Shown: positions 33,148 to 45,699 of the stretch, piece after piece | Layout: each line of letters begins with the position of its first letter | Position numbering within the stretch: the stretch's first letter is position 1 | Assembly: GCF_041146795.1 (NCBI RefSeq) | Contig: NC_135169.1 | Location: 8,572,264-8,636,263, forward strand | Reading direction: 5' to 3' | Length of the DNA stretch: 64,000 nt | Source of the DNA: Maylandia zebra | Taxonomy: Eukaryota > Chordata > Actinopteri > Cichliformes > Cichlidae | Position numbers and translations under genes: made by a program | Notes under the pieces: model-generated | Seen by the model: the letters and a program-made list of their open reading frames with translations, nothing else | Databases searched by the model: none | What the model was told of the DNA's origin: nothing

Positions 33148-36100
33148 TCCAAGATGGCGCCACGGTAGGCAGCCTGTTTCCTCAGCTCCCAGCTTTTTCC
33201 TTTCCTTTCTGTTTTTTCTTGTGCTTTAAGCTTTTTTTACCTGACACTCTTGGTCGTGTTTTATTTCTTGTGCAACGTGGACCCACAACTTTTTGTGAGA
33301 GTAGTAGTATGTTTTTTCTCCATACAGGTGACCCAGGAGTTTTGTTTTTTTTGTTTGTTTGTTTTGTTTTTTTCTCTTCCCCCCCTTCTCACCGTCTCTT
33401 CTCCCCTTTGGTTTTCTTTCTCTCCCTCTCTTTCTTTCATTCTTTCCCCCTGTCCTATCCCACAGTCATGTCTGTCCCGTTTGCAACTGAAAATAAAATA
33501 AATTCATAATTATAATAAAGGTCAATCAAATGGACCAATATGGCAAGGCCATGATGATCCACTTGGTAAAATAAATCCGCTTGGCATCTTTCTTTGCCTC
33601 AAGACAACAATTCTGATGGCTATAGATCCAAACGGGACAAAAAAAAAAAAAAAAGAGAGTAGTAGTATGTCTTCTACTCTTTTTGGGACTTTTTACCACC
33701 ACTTCTGGAGAATCTGTAAGCCAAGCCATTGTTTACAATAGGGAGCAGCTGCTAGCACTGAGCAACAGGAAAGTACTCCCGGAGGAGCGACCCAAGATTC
33801 CGAAGGAATTACGACGTTGGAGGAGGGGACGCAGGGCTGGAGTGAAGTACCAGGAAAGAAGGAGACGGTACAAACCAAGCATTCCATCCATTCTCATGGG
33901 TAATGTAAGATCTTTACCCAACAAGATGGAAGAGCTAATTGCGCTAACCAGACTGCAGTGGGAGTACAAGCAGAGCAGCCTCCTCCTGTTCACTGAGACA
34001 TGGCTCACGGACCACACACCGGACTCTGTCATAACTCTGGATGGCTTTCAACTGGTTAGAGCACCGGAATGCAATGGAGAGTGGTAAGAGCAGAGGTGGG
34101 GGACTAGCAATGTATGTCAGTGAGAGATGGTGTAACCCGGGACACATCACTGTGAAGGAACAGAGCTGTACCAAAGACATTGAACTGTTGGCAGTTAGCG
34201 TCCGGCCATACCACCTGGCCAGGGAATTTTCACACGCTATTGTGCTGACTGTTTACATCCCACCCTCGGCCGACGCTACAGCAGCCTGTGATTACATTCA
34301 CTCCACTGTCTCTCAGCTACAGATGGCACATCCGCAGTCCCTCATTATTATTTCTGGGGACTTCAATCATGCCTCACTATCTGTCACTCTCCCAAACTTC
34401 TCCCAGTACGTTGACTGCCATACAAGGGACAGCAAAACCCTGGATCTATTGTTTGCCAACACAAAGCAGGCTTACAGTGCATCACCCCTCCCCCCGCTTG
34501 GCCACTCAGACCACAACCTGGTCCTTCTCCACCCCACCTACACTCCTATGGTGAAGAGGAACCCCCCCACGAAGAAGGTGATAAGGGTGTGGTCTGAGGA
34601 ATGCACTGAGGCCTTAAGAGACTGTTTTGAATGCACAGACTGGCAGGAACTCTGCAAGCCTCACGGTGAGGACATCGACGCCCTCACCCACTGCATCGCG
34701 GACTACATTCATTTCTGTGTTGAGAACACTGTGCCTACCAAGAAGATACAGTGTTTCTCAAACAATAAACCGTGGGTCACCCCAGAACTGAAGGCCCTGC
34801 TGAACAAGAAGAAGAGTGCTTTCTGGTCGGGAGACAAGGAGGAACTTAAGAAAGTCCAAAAGGATCTTAAATACAAGATCCGAGAAGGCAAGGAGCACTT
34901 CAGTAGGAAGATGGGAAAACCAACTCCAACAGAAAAACGTCAGAGAAGTCTGGAGGAACATGAAACAAATCTCTGGACATTTCCAGGACAATGGAGGAGC
35001 CACAGTGTCTGCTGGCCGGGGGTGGGCTAACGACTTGAATCTGTTTTTTAACAGATTTGACAATGGCCCACTGATCACCTCTCCCACCCCCCAGGTTCCA
35101 TTAACCCCCCTCCAGTTGCCGCCCCCCCCCCTCCGGGTGCAATGCCATTGTCACCTGAGCTCTCCTCTCACCACAACCCTGCTTCACCCCTATCCACACA
35201 TCTATCCACAACGAAGCGAGCCCCACCCCCCACTCCAGCCCAGCCTCACATCTCCTTCACAGCTGATCAGGTGAGAAATCAGCTCAAGAGGACGAAGGCA
35301 GCAGGTCCGGATGGAATCTGCTCCAGACTGCTCAGGGACTGTGCAGACCAGCTCTGTCAGGTGGGCCTGTACATCTTCAACCTGAGCCTGAGCCTGGAGA
35401 GGGTTCCTGAACTGTGGAAGACTTCCTGTGTGGTTAAGGTGCCAAAAATCGCACACCCCAGGGAGCCCAACCACTTCAGGCCTGTTGCCTTGACTTCTCA
35501 TCTGATGAAGACCATGGAAAGGCTCATCCTGCACCACCTTCAGCCACTGGTGGGCTCAGTGTTGGACCCCCTGCAGTTTGCCTACCCTTCTGGAATTGGG
35601 GTGGATGACGCTGTCATCTACCTGGTACACCGATCCCTCTCTCACTTAGAGCAGGCGGGGAGCACTGTGAGGATCATGTTTTTTGACTTCTCCAGTGCTT
35701 TCAACACCATCCAACCCGCACTACTGAGAGGGAAGCTGGAGGGAGCCGGAGTAGGCAAACAGCTGACTGCATGGACCATCAACTACCTTACCAACAGACC
35801 ACAGTATGTGAGGCTCCATGACTGTGTGTCTGAGGTGGTAATCTGCAGCACGGGGGCACCACAGGGCACGGTTCTCTCACCTTTCCTGTTCAGCCTTTAC
35901 ACTTCAGACTTCTGTTATAATTCGGACGATTGCCATCTACAGAAGTTCTCAGATGATACAGCCATCATTGGATGCGTATCAGACGGGAATGATCAGGAAT
36001 ACAAGGGGGTCATCAGTGACTTTGTTGGCTGGTGTGAGACCAACGTACTCCAAATCAACGCCGGCAAGACAAAGGAGATGATCATAGACTTCAGGAGGAA

Positions 36101-37032
36101 GTCACCCCCTACAACACCGGTGAACATCCAAGGGAAAGACATTGAGATAGTGGACTGTTATAAGTACCTGGGTGTTCACCTCAACAAGAAACTGGACTGG
36201 ACTACAAATACAGACGTCCTGTATAAGAAGGGCCAGAGTCGACTCCACCTGCTGAGGAGACTGAGGTCCTTCGGAGTCTGCAGGACTCTGTTAAGGACAT
36301 TCTATGACACTGTGGTAGCATCTGCCCTTTTCTATGCAGTGGCCTGCTGGGGGAGTGGATGCACGGACAGGGACAGGAGCAGGATTGACAAACTGGTGCG
36401 GAGGTCTAGCTCCGTGCTGGGATGTCCCCTGGAGTCTGTGGAGGTGGTTGGTGAGGGGAGGATGTTAGTAAAGCTGACATCCATCATGAACAACCCACAT
36501 CACCCACTGCATGAGTCTGTGAGTGGGCTGAGCAGCTCCTTTAGTCAGAGACTGAAACACCCTCGCTGCAGGAAGGAGCGCTTTGGCAGATCATTCGTCC
36601 CAACAGCAGTTAGACTCTATAACTCCTCAATCACGATGTCATAAGTCACTGGACACTGTGAACATCCACAGTCACCACTTCATGCATAATGGACCTTCAT
36701 GTGTACGGACATGTGCAGGTATATGTCTGTATATGTATACATATGTATATCTAGTGTGTACATGTGTGTGTGTGTGCATGTCTATAAATAGGAATAGTAG
36801 TGGTACAATAGCTATATCAAGCTATATAGTTTATGTCTTCCATATTTCCAATTATATCCATAATCACATACTGTGTATGCTACCATTGTATATAGTGTAT
36901 TATCTTACTTTTTTTCATTGATTGTACTTATTTGTATTTTTGTATTTCCTTCTGATATCTGTACCTGAGCTGAGGTGACGCAAAAATTTACCCGTTGTGG
37001 GATCAATAAAGTCTTATCTCATCTTATCTTAA
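33148..37032 (+). mobile_element. Rex1-family LINE, nearly full length, inactive
   Basis: The element starts near CCAAGATGGCGCCACGG and ends in GGGATCAATAAAGTCTTATC with ATCTTATCT repeats. Endonuclease motifs are GNVRSLPNKM, FTETWL, RGGGLAMYV, ISGDFNHASL and GHSDHNLVLLH. Reverse transcriptase motifs are KAAGPDGICSRLLRDC, FFDFSSAFNTIQPALL, GAPQGTVLSPFLFSLYTSDF, catalytic FSDD at about 35946-35957 and YKYLGVHLNKKLDW, ending FGRSFVPTAVRLYNSS. The DNA TTCTCCAGTGCTTTCAACAC differs by one base from the classic Rex1 primer site. The coding region is split by frameshifts near 34075, 34905 and 35135, and a retrocopy is nested in the 5' region. It lies between the TRIM coding exon and a possible TRIM 5' exon. 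Confidence 0.85.
33312..33654 (+). mobile_element. Short retrocopy with poly(A) and 15-bp target duplication, nested in Rex1
   Basis: The insert is bounded by identical 15-bp sequences GAGAGTAGTAGTATG (33297-33311 and 33655-33669) and ends in a 17-base A-run directly before the second copy. These are the marks of LINE-driven retroposition. Its last about 170 bases (from GTCCCGTTTGC, through GGACCAATATGGCAAGG, to AACGGGAC plus A-run) are the same family as the 3' end of the minus-strand element at 52294-54393. It is therefore a strongly 5'-truncated member of that LINE family rather than an independent SINE. Confidence 0.85.
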
Positions 37033-37239
37033 ACAAGAAGTGTGGAGTCAGTCTGAAGTCCAGAGCACAGCCTGAGTCCACAGTCCTGAGCAGAGCCACA
37101 GTGAGACTGAAGCAGCAGCTCGATGCTCCTACAGTGGATCTGTGGTTACATGAGCAGATTTCTATGGATCCAGTGTGACTGTGATGAGTCCTGATGAAGT
37201 GAACAGAGTGAAGATTTGTGTAGAAGCAGGAAGTGTGAT

Positions 37240-37470
37240 CAGCTGCACTCACCACTGTTGCTGAGAGGAACCTGATGGACTCCAGTGAATCTTCTTTTAG
37301 AGACAAACAGGACTCGACTGCAGCTCTGCTGCTGCTCTCTCACACTGTCACTTCTGCAAAATGACGTTGAGCTTCTTGTTTTTCAGGTGTTGCTCCGTCT
37401 CTTCCTGCCTCTCCCTTTACAGGAATCAGCCGGTCTGTACTCAGTGACTGTGTGCAGCGGGTGGGAGGAG
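37240..37470 (-). other. Possible 5' noncoding exon region of the TRIM gene
   Basis: On the minus strand the sequence reads into CTCTCAGCAACAGTGGTGAGTG, a good splice donor near 37255, with no long frame before it. An upstream untranslated exon would fit the acceptor just before the TRIM start codon. The intron would then be about 5.4 kb and contain the Rex1 insertion. This is inference only. Confidence 0.25.
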
Positions 37471-37479
37471 TGAGGAGTG

Positions 37480-39050
37480 GTGTGTGGGTAAAGTTCAAAC
37501 AGTAATGACAGCCCATTTTAACTTTGGAGAAGCTCACTTGCGATTGTTCAACATGTTGTGTAGCGCTTTCGATTCCGATCTTGCAGCCTGCTTGAAAAAG
37601 AGAAAATTGCCAAACAAAAAATCTCAGTGCACTGTTAAAAATCAAAAAATATGAAGGCCTAGTTTTAGGACTTGTCTAAGCATACTCTTAGAATAATTGA
37701 TCAAAACTGGCAGGTTCAAAGTGGTACCAAAACAAAATGCATCAGTAAATCTCCAAAACTTTCATCCACCAGTCACACCTCACACAACAGCAATATTCTA
37801 TTACATAATGAGTTTTTGTTTTCCCCCATGTACCCAGATGTGTGTCATGATAAGACCTCCCCCACACATCAGAAACAAGAAACTCAATAATCTATTAGTC
37901 TCCACTCATCTGACCCCCCTGCAGCATTCTGTTCACCCCTGCAATGATTCAATCATCCTTCCCCAAAAATAATACTAGTTCACTAGTCTGTGTATCACTT
38001 CTCAACCTACTAAGTGAACCGGACAAGATGATGTTAACAGAAATGCTTAAAATACTGTTTGATCTTCATGAGCTTCATTGCATGTGTGTTTGTGTTAGTA
38101 GGATTAATGCATTTTTCTGTTTGTGTAATTTTGTGTACCTCTCCTCTTTGCAGTGGTCCAGACACTTTTCAATTCTCCACGCAAGGCAGTCGTTTTTTCT
38201 TCCCAGTTTCCTAAACCCAAATTTCATTCCCACACTAAAACAGCCTTCCTCCATGTCCTCCCTGCTCCTTCCACTGTGGTCTCATCTCATCTCCCTCCTT
38301 GCAGCAGTCCAGTGAGAGTCAGTTGTCTTTCAGCTTTGTCCTGTGTCTTTAACACTCTCATCTTGCCATTTTTGCGCCGAAAGTGGCAAATGTCCAACTC
38401 AGGCAGTCTTTTCAAAGTCCATTCACACACAGTGAAGTTGCAGCTCGTTGGAAATGCACATCCACCCATCCAGTCATGATGATGCCATTTTTATCCTTGC
38501 TGTCGCTGTCTTGCACAGCTGCTGCTGCTGCTGCTGCTGGACCTTTTCTTCACTACTCAGGATGCTGCTGTGAGCTCTTGAGATCCATCTCGTTGTTCTG
38601 GAACTGCATTTCTTGTCTTCAGGGAGAGATTTTGGAGCTTGTGTTCTCAGGGTGACAAACACATGGAAGTTAAGCTGTAAAACAATTCAGCCAAAACTTG
38701 GCTTGAGTGTTTCTAATGATGTTAACCTATAATGGTGTTAACCTATAATTTTCTTCCGTCTGCTGCACGTGGAAAATTGATCCAGGTCTGCTCTTCACCT
38801 GCAAGTGACACACTGAGACATTTTGATCATTGTTCTCACTGCTTAAAACAACACATCTCCCCTCTCTGGTTCTGAACGCCCCTTTCTTAAAATCCAGAAA
38901 GTGAGACAATGCTGGTGGCCTGCAGTACCACCCTCACCCTCTAGTCGGAAACAACTGTTACACACATTTCTACACTCCTCTCTTTTTTTCTTTTTTTTCT
39001 TGTTTTGTTCCCCATTTTCAACATTTTGAACCCCAAAATCCAAAACATCC
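37480..39050. other. No gene recognised
   Basis: Several short frames exist, but none shows a recognisable domain. A CTG/CAG run at about 38520-38540 would encode poly-Q or poly-A, depending on the frame. The stretch could be an eroded transposable element. Confidence 0.3.
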
Positions 39051-39054
39051 ATTC

Positions 39055-39265
39055 AAAATCCAGAACATCCAGACTCAACAACTCCTTCTTCCCACTGCTG
39101 TCAGACTCTTGGACAGCTGACCTGTTTTAACAGTAATGTTTGCACATCAGGTCATCTTTCATATCAAGCTCACAGCTCCTTTGCACATACATCTACCTCA
39201 CACTTACATTTAGTCTCCACTCATTTATTCATAGTATTTGTATCTTATCTTGTTCTATTTGTATA
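39055..39265 (+). mobile_element. LINE 3' fragment
   Basis: A frame around 39070-39110 approximates 'LNNSFFPxAVRLLxS', the C-terminal signature shared by Rex1/CR1-type reverse transcriptases (compare RLNNSFVPHAIRLFNSS at about 43615). AT-rich untranslated sequence with TATCTTATCTTG follows near 39245. Confidence 0.4.
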
Positions 39266-39269
39266 TATT

Positions 39270-40005
39270 AGCCTGCATCTGTGTGTGGACAGCACAGAGA
39301 TCCACATCTGAAACCATCAACAGTCACATGTAGATCTGCTTCATCTTCAGCTCTGTGTTTCGTTTTTGTCTGATCTTCTCTGAAGCTTCCTGACAGTCAG
39401 CAGCTTTGACCTTTGACCCACATGAAGCTAACATGTGACACAGAGTCAGGACGCTCCGTGGAGATCCATCAGAACAGCTCGGGGTCATCTTTATAAACTT
39501 CCTGTGGATCCTACAGTCTAAGATCCAGAGCTGTCACTAGGATGGTTCAGTCATTTCTCATCAGCTACAATTAGAACTCAGAGCTGAGCAAATATAATCA
39601 ATCACATGCTGTAGAAACATAGAAGTTTCTATCCTTCAGAAAACATCTGACAAAAAGATCTAAAAGTGTGTGAAGAGCAACACTTGTTGTTCTCTAAATG
39701 TTTGGCCACAGCTGTAGAAAACACTGTGAGTGTTGGTCAGTAATGACATTTAATTTATCTTTGTGCAGGTAAACATGATCCAATCTTCTATCTAAATGAC
39801 TGCTTTGTCTTTAAAAAGGTGAAGAGTCTGAGGCCGGTGACCTTTCCCCGAGTACATCCTCACAGCGGCTCACAGGACCAGGCCTCACTCCTGTCCTGCC
39901 AGAGGAGAAGCTTCAGACATCTGATCAGTGGAGTATTAGTAACACAGAAAACTAAAGAGGACGTGTTACTTTCATCTTTATTTATTTTATACATCTGTCA
40001 TTGTT
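39270..40005. other. No feature recognised
   Basis: Unique-looking sequence with short TTTGACC and AGATCC phrases. No coding homology was recognised. Confidence 0.3.
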
Positions 40006-40009
40006 AGAC

Positions 40010-40213
40010 ATGAGGTTCACTGAAATCATTAGTTTTGTCAGATTTCTCTCCCTCTTCCATGTGACTGTGTCAGCTCGTCAGCATCTGTTTGGGACGAGAA
40101 TGCACCAGGAAGTAATGAAAAGTACCATTAAAAGCAGGAGAGGTTCTTATATTACAGAAGAAGAGATTATTGTAAAAAACTATCTCAATGCCATCAATGA
40201 TTTAGGAACCTGA
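40010..40213 (+). CDS. Hypothetical 67-residue secreted peptide
   Basis: ATG at 40010 opens a 67-codon frame ending in TGA at 40211-40213. The N-terminus MRFTEIISFVRFLSLFHVTV has a charged start, a hydrophobic core and a small-residue cleavage-like VSA|R site at about residue 22, a textbook signal-peptide shape. The predicted remainder is about 45 residues, basic in the middle (KSTIKSRRGSYITEEEIIV) and with no cysteines. I recognise no family. It may be a real small secreted peptide, the first exon of a longer gene, or chance. No poly(A) signal or splice site was confirmed. Confidence 0.25.
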   Translation: MRFTEIISFVRFLSLFHVTVSARQHLFGTRMHQEVMKSTIKSRRGSYITEEEIIVKNYLNAINDLGT

Positions 40214-40219
40214 GAGAGG

Positions 40220-41225
40220 ACTTGGTAAAATAAGACGTTCTTATAACTTCACCCTGTGACGGGCCAAGCTGCGACTCTCAGGGATGGTGATGTAGGTACA
40301 GAGCATGTGAGAGTGCGGTCCAGGAAATGTCTCTTCTAAAACTAGATGAAGGCACAAGGGGATCAATGTCAAGGCATTGAGATTCGACATCTTCAGCCTT
40401 CAGTGGAGACTCCAGAACACCTGGGTGGGTATCATGACAGACAACAGAGAAGAAATCCACGTTGAGACTTGGGAGGAAGGAGTGCTGGGCACAGAAGAGA
40501 TGAAGAGTATCTGAGATGATGAGAAATCCATCTTCCTCCAAGCTGTGAGTACATCATAGTAAATGTGTCACACCTGTCCAAACCTCCCTCCACAGACGCT
40601 CAATTCTACATTTGAAAAATACAGAAACGTTGTCAAAGGTCAGTCGCAGACTGACAAAGAACAGCCAACAGCAATTCAGCTGGAGCCAGTCATGATGAAA
40701 CAACAATAATGTCAGTTTGATCTGAAGAGCTTCAGCACCTCTGGTTGTGCTTTTCCCACTAAGAAAGCTTCCACATCCTCTCACAGTGAACATCACCTCA
40801 GCAGGCTCTGGACCATATCAGATTTTGAAATAAGTATTCAAACAACAGGACACACAAAAACTATTCAAATACCAGACTGACACACTTACAGCACTGAACA
40901 AATCCTGATGAGTCCATGTTTAAAAATCACGAGACTAACTTCAGAATAGATTTAACGGAGCTTTGCTCACATGAAGGCAAAGGGAGCAAATCCAAATCTT
41001 CTGATCCAGCCAGAAAAAACTCAAGTGCAGTGCTGTTGTTGCATTAATGTTTGGGAAGCAACCATCCTCTCCTCAGACACAAGAGACCCTTTAAGACCAG
41101 CCTCGCAAAAGCAGTCACACTGAATGAGAAAGGAGTGGACAAGAGCTTTAAAAGGATGGCTGGAGGTCCACAGTGTTGAATTTGGTGGGTGGGTTGCACT
41201 TCCACTCCTCTAGTCAGAGCTGTAT
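40220..41225. other. No gene recognised
   Basis: The minus-strand frames at 40278-40541 and 40554-40796 lack any known domain. I see no transposon ends. Confidence 0.3.
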
Positions 41226-41227
41226 TT

Positions 41228-41263
41228 CAAACACACACACACGCACACGCACACACACACACA

Positions 41264-41304
<41 letters not shown>

Positions 41305-41332
41305 GCACACACATGCGCGCACACACACACAC
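41228..41332. repeat. (CA)n microsatellite with CG interruptions
   Basis: About 100 bp of AC repeats broken by several GCAC and CGCG steps, which suggests an older array. Confidence 0.95.
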
Positions 41333-41339
41333 TTTGAAT

Positions 41340-43310
41340 ATTTGGCCATGTTTACTGTAGCAGATTCCCAGATAATAAATATGACATAACCCCAAAATGA
41401 ATTATTAATATTTACTTTAGTATATCGACGTACCAACTACAGAAATGAAAAATACTTTATCACCTGGAAGAACTGAGCCACAGCTTTACTTCTGTGTGGA
41501 GAACAAAGCGTCTTCATCAGAAGGTGGCAGCAGAGATCTCTAATCTGAATCTCCTCTTTTACAGTTTTTTCTGAATGCTTAAACCCTAACTGTGATTCCT
41601 GCAGCAAAATTTCTAAAACTATTCAGACTTATAGCAAAACCACTCACTGAGTTTGCAAAACTAAAAGCACAAAAACTGCTTTGCACTCAGTTTGCAATTT
41701 TGTAACACACACTTTGCAAAACTGTAGGCACAATTCACTGCACAACACTCAATTACCAAATTTCCAACACATGATGGTCTCTCTTTGAAGTCTAAACCTG
41801 ATGTTGAAAGAACAGTTTACACTGAACTGTCACAGTTAGTCTGAGGAATAAAATCTGCATACCTACTGACTACTTGTGGGATAAAGCAACAGAAATGAAG
41901 ACTGGAAATAAAACGAGACGTTTCAGTCACACAGCAGAGTACTCAGCTGTTAGTTAATGTGATGACAGTGAGCTGTGTTTGTTCAATAGGAGTTGGTAGC
42001 AGATGCAGAGGTGGTTCTTTAACTGATACGGTGGCTTTGAAAACATTCTCATATCCCAGCACACAGAGTAAATCATGTATTATTATGTGAAGTGGCGATA
42101 AAACCGAATTAAAAATTGAAAAGTGCTGTAGTTGTGTTTAACTCCTGCATCTCGGTCACTTCTAATGACACATAAATCAATGTTCAGAAGTCCTTGCTGT
42201 GTGTGAGACACTGACAGATGAAGCTCTTCTTCTCTTCGTGTCTTTGAGCGGCTGCTTCGATAAACTACTTTTGTTTTGATTGTCATGATCACCGTCGCTC
42301 TCACTGTGTGCGAGGAAATCTGGATCCTGTTCTTATATGAATGATGCTAATCTCCATCTGTCGTTATCATAATCTGTGATCATCCCAGCACTGAAACAAG
42401 CTAACAGTTCACCTGTAACTCCGTTTGTAATCCACATGTCTGAACTACAGATGAACGTGATCGGCTCAGACGCTACTTGTCTGCATTTTTATTCTCTCCT
42501 TTCTTCTGCAGCTTAAGGACTGAAGCAGTGTGTGCATTACACCAGAGATTTGGATTTTCTTCTGCTTTTAATAAGCCTGAACAAACAGAATGCTTTCTAC
42601 TCTATTTTGCTTGTAACTGTAGGTTTTTATATGAAATAAAACCATTTAAGCACAAACATCATAAATGATCTAAACATCAGATATTATCTGAGGAGTACCA
42701 GCCAGACAGAGTCAGGCTCACCTTAATGCACAACTTGGGAGAGAATTTTAAAACGTTGACACACTGATCATCAGACACCTTCACGAGACAATCACGAGTA
42801 TGAGCACGCAAATATTTGTGGAGATTCTTTTCTGAGGTCGGGTTACACCGAAGGACGGCTTTGTCACTCCCTCCTTGACAAAGCAGTCAGAGATGTGCGT
42901 ATAGTGCTTATCACTGCTAATCAAGCCAGTAAAGTAAGATGTTCTTGCAGCGTTTAGTCAGTTGAACAAGGTTAATAAGGTCTTTTTCCACATCTGTTCA
43001 GCTTTCCTACAGAATATAATCCTGCATCCAAGAGGAAGGATTGACGGTTTGAAATAAGCTGTATTTTAAGGGGCTACACAATGGAGAGCTAATCGACATG
43101 TATTATTAAAACAATTGAGGTTATCACAGATTTTTGAAAACGTGGATGTTTAAATAAGCGCAGAGAGATTAGAATATAAGTGCAGAATTCAGATATAGCT
43201 TCTGAACTTTAGAATGAATTATGTAGTTTTCATTTTGTGGAGTATGTCTTACTCGGCTTGTTTACACTCTGCCTGAGCACTCACACCACTTTATACAACA
43301 CGCCTCATTA
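41340..43310. other. AT-rich gene-poor stretch
   Basis: No recognised coding exon, RNA gene or repeat end in about 2 kb. At about 41570-41760 short phrases such as TTGCAAAACT and AAAACTATTC recur loosely. Confidence 0.35.
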
Positions 43311-43311
43311 A

Positions 43312-43876
43312 TGGCACAAGCTCCTGAGGATGTTTTACCAGTCGGTGGTTGCTGGAGTACTTTTCTATGCTGTGGTGTGCTGGGGGAGCAGCACAGCAAA
43401 GAAGGACTCATCCAGGCTGGAGAAACTGATCAGGAGGGCTAGCTCTGTGGTCGGCATGAAGCTGGACACTCTGGTGACAGTGGCAGAGAAAAGGACACTA
43501 AAGAAACTGATGGACATTATGAACAATGCTGGGCATCCTCTGCACACGGCCATAAACAATCAGAAGAGTCTGTTCAGTGACAGGTTGCTTCTCCCCAAGA
43601 CAAGAACTAACAGACTTAATAACTCCTTTGTCCCACACGCCATCAGACTGTTTAACTCCTCTCTGGAGGGGAGAGGGAGGGGAGACAGGAGGACAAAGGA
43701 GGGGGGAACAACTAAGCTGTAGTGCCTCTTCACCTCACTGTGTAATACTTTTCCTAATAGTCAACGGTGCAATAGACCTCAATACTCGAAATGTGCAATT
43801 CACTTGTATTTTTATTTTTATTCCTATTTATTCTATTTATCCCCTTCGTATATTTTATTTATATTGTCTCTGTATT

Positions 43877-43909
<33 letters not shown>

Positions 43910-44032
43910 ATTATATATATATATATATAATATTCTGTAACTCTGTAACTTCTGTCGGTGCTGTGCTTTTTTGGAAACTGAATTTCCCAGAGGAACCCAC
44001 CTGAGGGATTAATAAAGTTCTATCTTATCTCT
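43312..44032 (+). mobile_element. Rex1-family LINE, 3' fragment (second subfamily)
   Basis: The frame opens at the very C-terminus of the reverse transcriptase: MFYQSVVAGVLFYAVVCWGS, RLEKLIRRASSVVGMKLDT, IMNNAGHPLHTAI and NNSFVPHAIRLFNSSLEG. It aligns segment by segment with the end of the Rex1 copy at 36300-36640, and the 3' tail (CTTCTGTCGGTGCTGTGC, then GAGGGATTAATAAAGTTC and TATCTTATCTC) matches the tail at 18780-18969. It is heavily 5'-truncated. The untranslated part carries its own TG/TA microsatellite at 43876-43930. Confidence 0.85.
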
Positions 44033-44039
44033 TAAGCTT

Positions 44040-45335
44040 TAAGTGCTTTCTATCCCACACTCACACTACAGTGGGCTGTGGAGAACAACCTGGGGTCAGC
44101 ATCGTGCCCGAGGATATTTGGCATGCAGACTGATAGATGTGCTCCCTTCTGAACCACAGCCACACTATGAGATCACATCCTTCTAATTACAAGGATTATG
44201 TTTCTTCCCTCAGGAGTTGGGATGATGGGCAGTGAGTACGACTGAACATAGAGATGGGAGGAGCTGAGGAAAGCATGAAAAGCCAAATTCTGTTGAGACA
44301 GAATAATTGGCTATTTATTATTTCACTCAATGGCACGTAAATCAATTCATAATCCTGGTAATGTGTTTTTCTTTCAGAATCTTTGGTTGCTATGCTCTCT
44401 CACAATTAAAATGAATCCACAGTTCATTTCTTTTCAAACTCAGAGTCTTTTTATCTTTCATGTTGTTTTTACGTTGTTCTAGTGCAACACTCAGGCTGTA
44501 GTTTCCAGTTCCTGTGTATTATCTGCACACATGGTTTCTGACAACAAAGCTGACTTTGACTTGGAACATGTCGTGTCAGCAAAAGCTCTGGATAATGTTT
44601 CAGTGAGTCCTGTTCTCCAGACAAGAAATACTATTTGGCAATAATAGCAATAATTTTCCACATGGAAAATCTTTCTATACAACTTTGTTTGCAGTGTGAG
44701 CTTCACTTCTATGTGTAGAACACAAACACTCATGTTCTCTTGTCCTCTTATACTCTGTTCAGGTCTGTTGAAAATAATGTCCCAGTGGAAAAGCTTGTTA
44801 GTTTAGGCCTTTATAGATTCTGATGATCTCTGAGCAGCAGCAGAAGGAAATAAACCTCCAACAGAACGAACTCTGGGAAATTCAGTCATCTTTTCACAGG
44901 TGGGGATGAGGTGAGAGAAACAAAGAGCTTTTAGAAATAACAGTCAACAAACACATTATTGGGATGAAGTCCTTTCAGCCTCTGTGCGACACACAGACAA
45001 CCTCCCACAGACACAGACACACACAGACAACCTCCCACAGACACAGACACACACAGACAGACTGTAGACAGATGAAACGAACATATATTGATGAACTCAG
45101 GATGACCTACTAGCCTTGTGTACATGTGAGAGCTTCAGGTATATAGAATTACTGAAGGCTGTTGTTGAGTGTTAGTAAAAGGCGTACATGTGACAGGCGT
45201 GTACTCTCTGACGTGAAATGTTTCTGAGGCCAAGGTAAGGCCAAGCTGGGCAGCCAAGACCAAGAAATGGACCAAACCCACCAGAATTGTTATATGTAGC
45301 AACGAGCAGCACTTTGCATGTTGAAGGACACGTGT
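44040..45335. other. No gene recognised; small 34-bp duplication
   Basis: At about 44994-45060 a unit with ACACAGACAACCTCCCACAG is present twice in tandem. The rest shows no recognised feature. Confidence 0.4.
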
Positions 45336-45339
45336 ATCA

Positions 45340-45419
45340 GCAGGGGTGGCTTACCCAAGAACACGAGCCACTCTAACTATGTAAAGCACTTTGTGCTACA
45401 TTTTCTCTGTATGAAAAGT

Positions 45420-45453
<34 letters not shown>

Positions 45454-45455
45454 CT
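45340..45455 (+). mobile_element. LINE/SINE-type 3' tail ending in (TTGA)n
   Basis: The sequence AAGCACTTTGTGCTACATTT then AAGTGCTTTATAAATAAAGA and a run of GATT/TTGA repeats (45434-45452) is a typical fish L2-like 3' end. Nothing coding remains. Confidence 0.6.
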
Positions 45456-45699
45456 GTTCCTCGTGTGGTTCTGGGGCACACCGCTCCTCCTGGCTGCCTG
45501 ACCCACGTCTTCTCCTTTCACCCTGAATCATGTTCGCTGAAGCCAGAACTTTTCTATGTCTCACAAAAAAACAAATCATCTGTTCAACAGCCGTTATGTT
45601 TATCAGTAGGCTGGCTTTATTGTGCTCATTAATGCTGCAATAAGGACATAGTTAAAGCCTTGTATTCTTACTTGTATTGTTCCAACAATCGTGCTGGGT

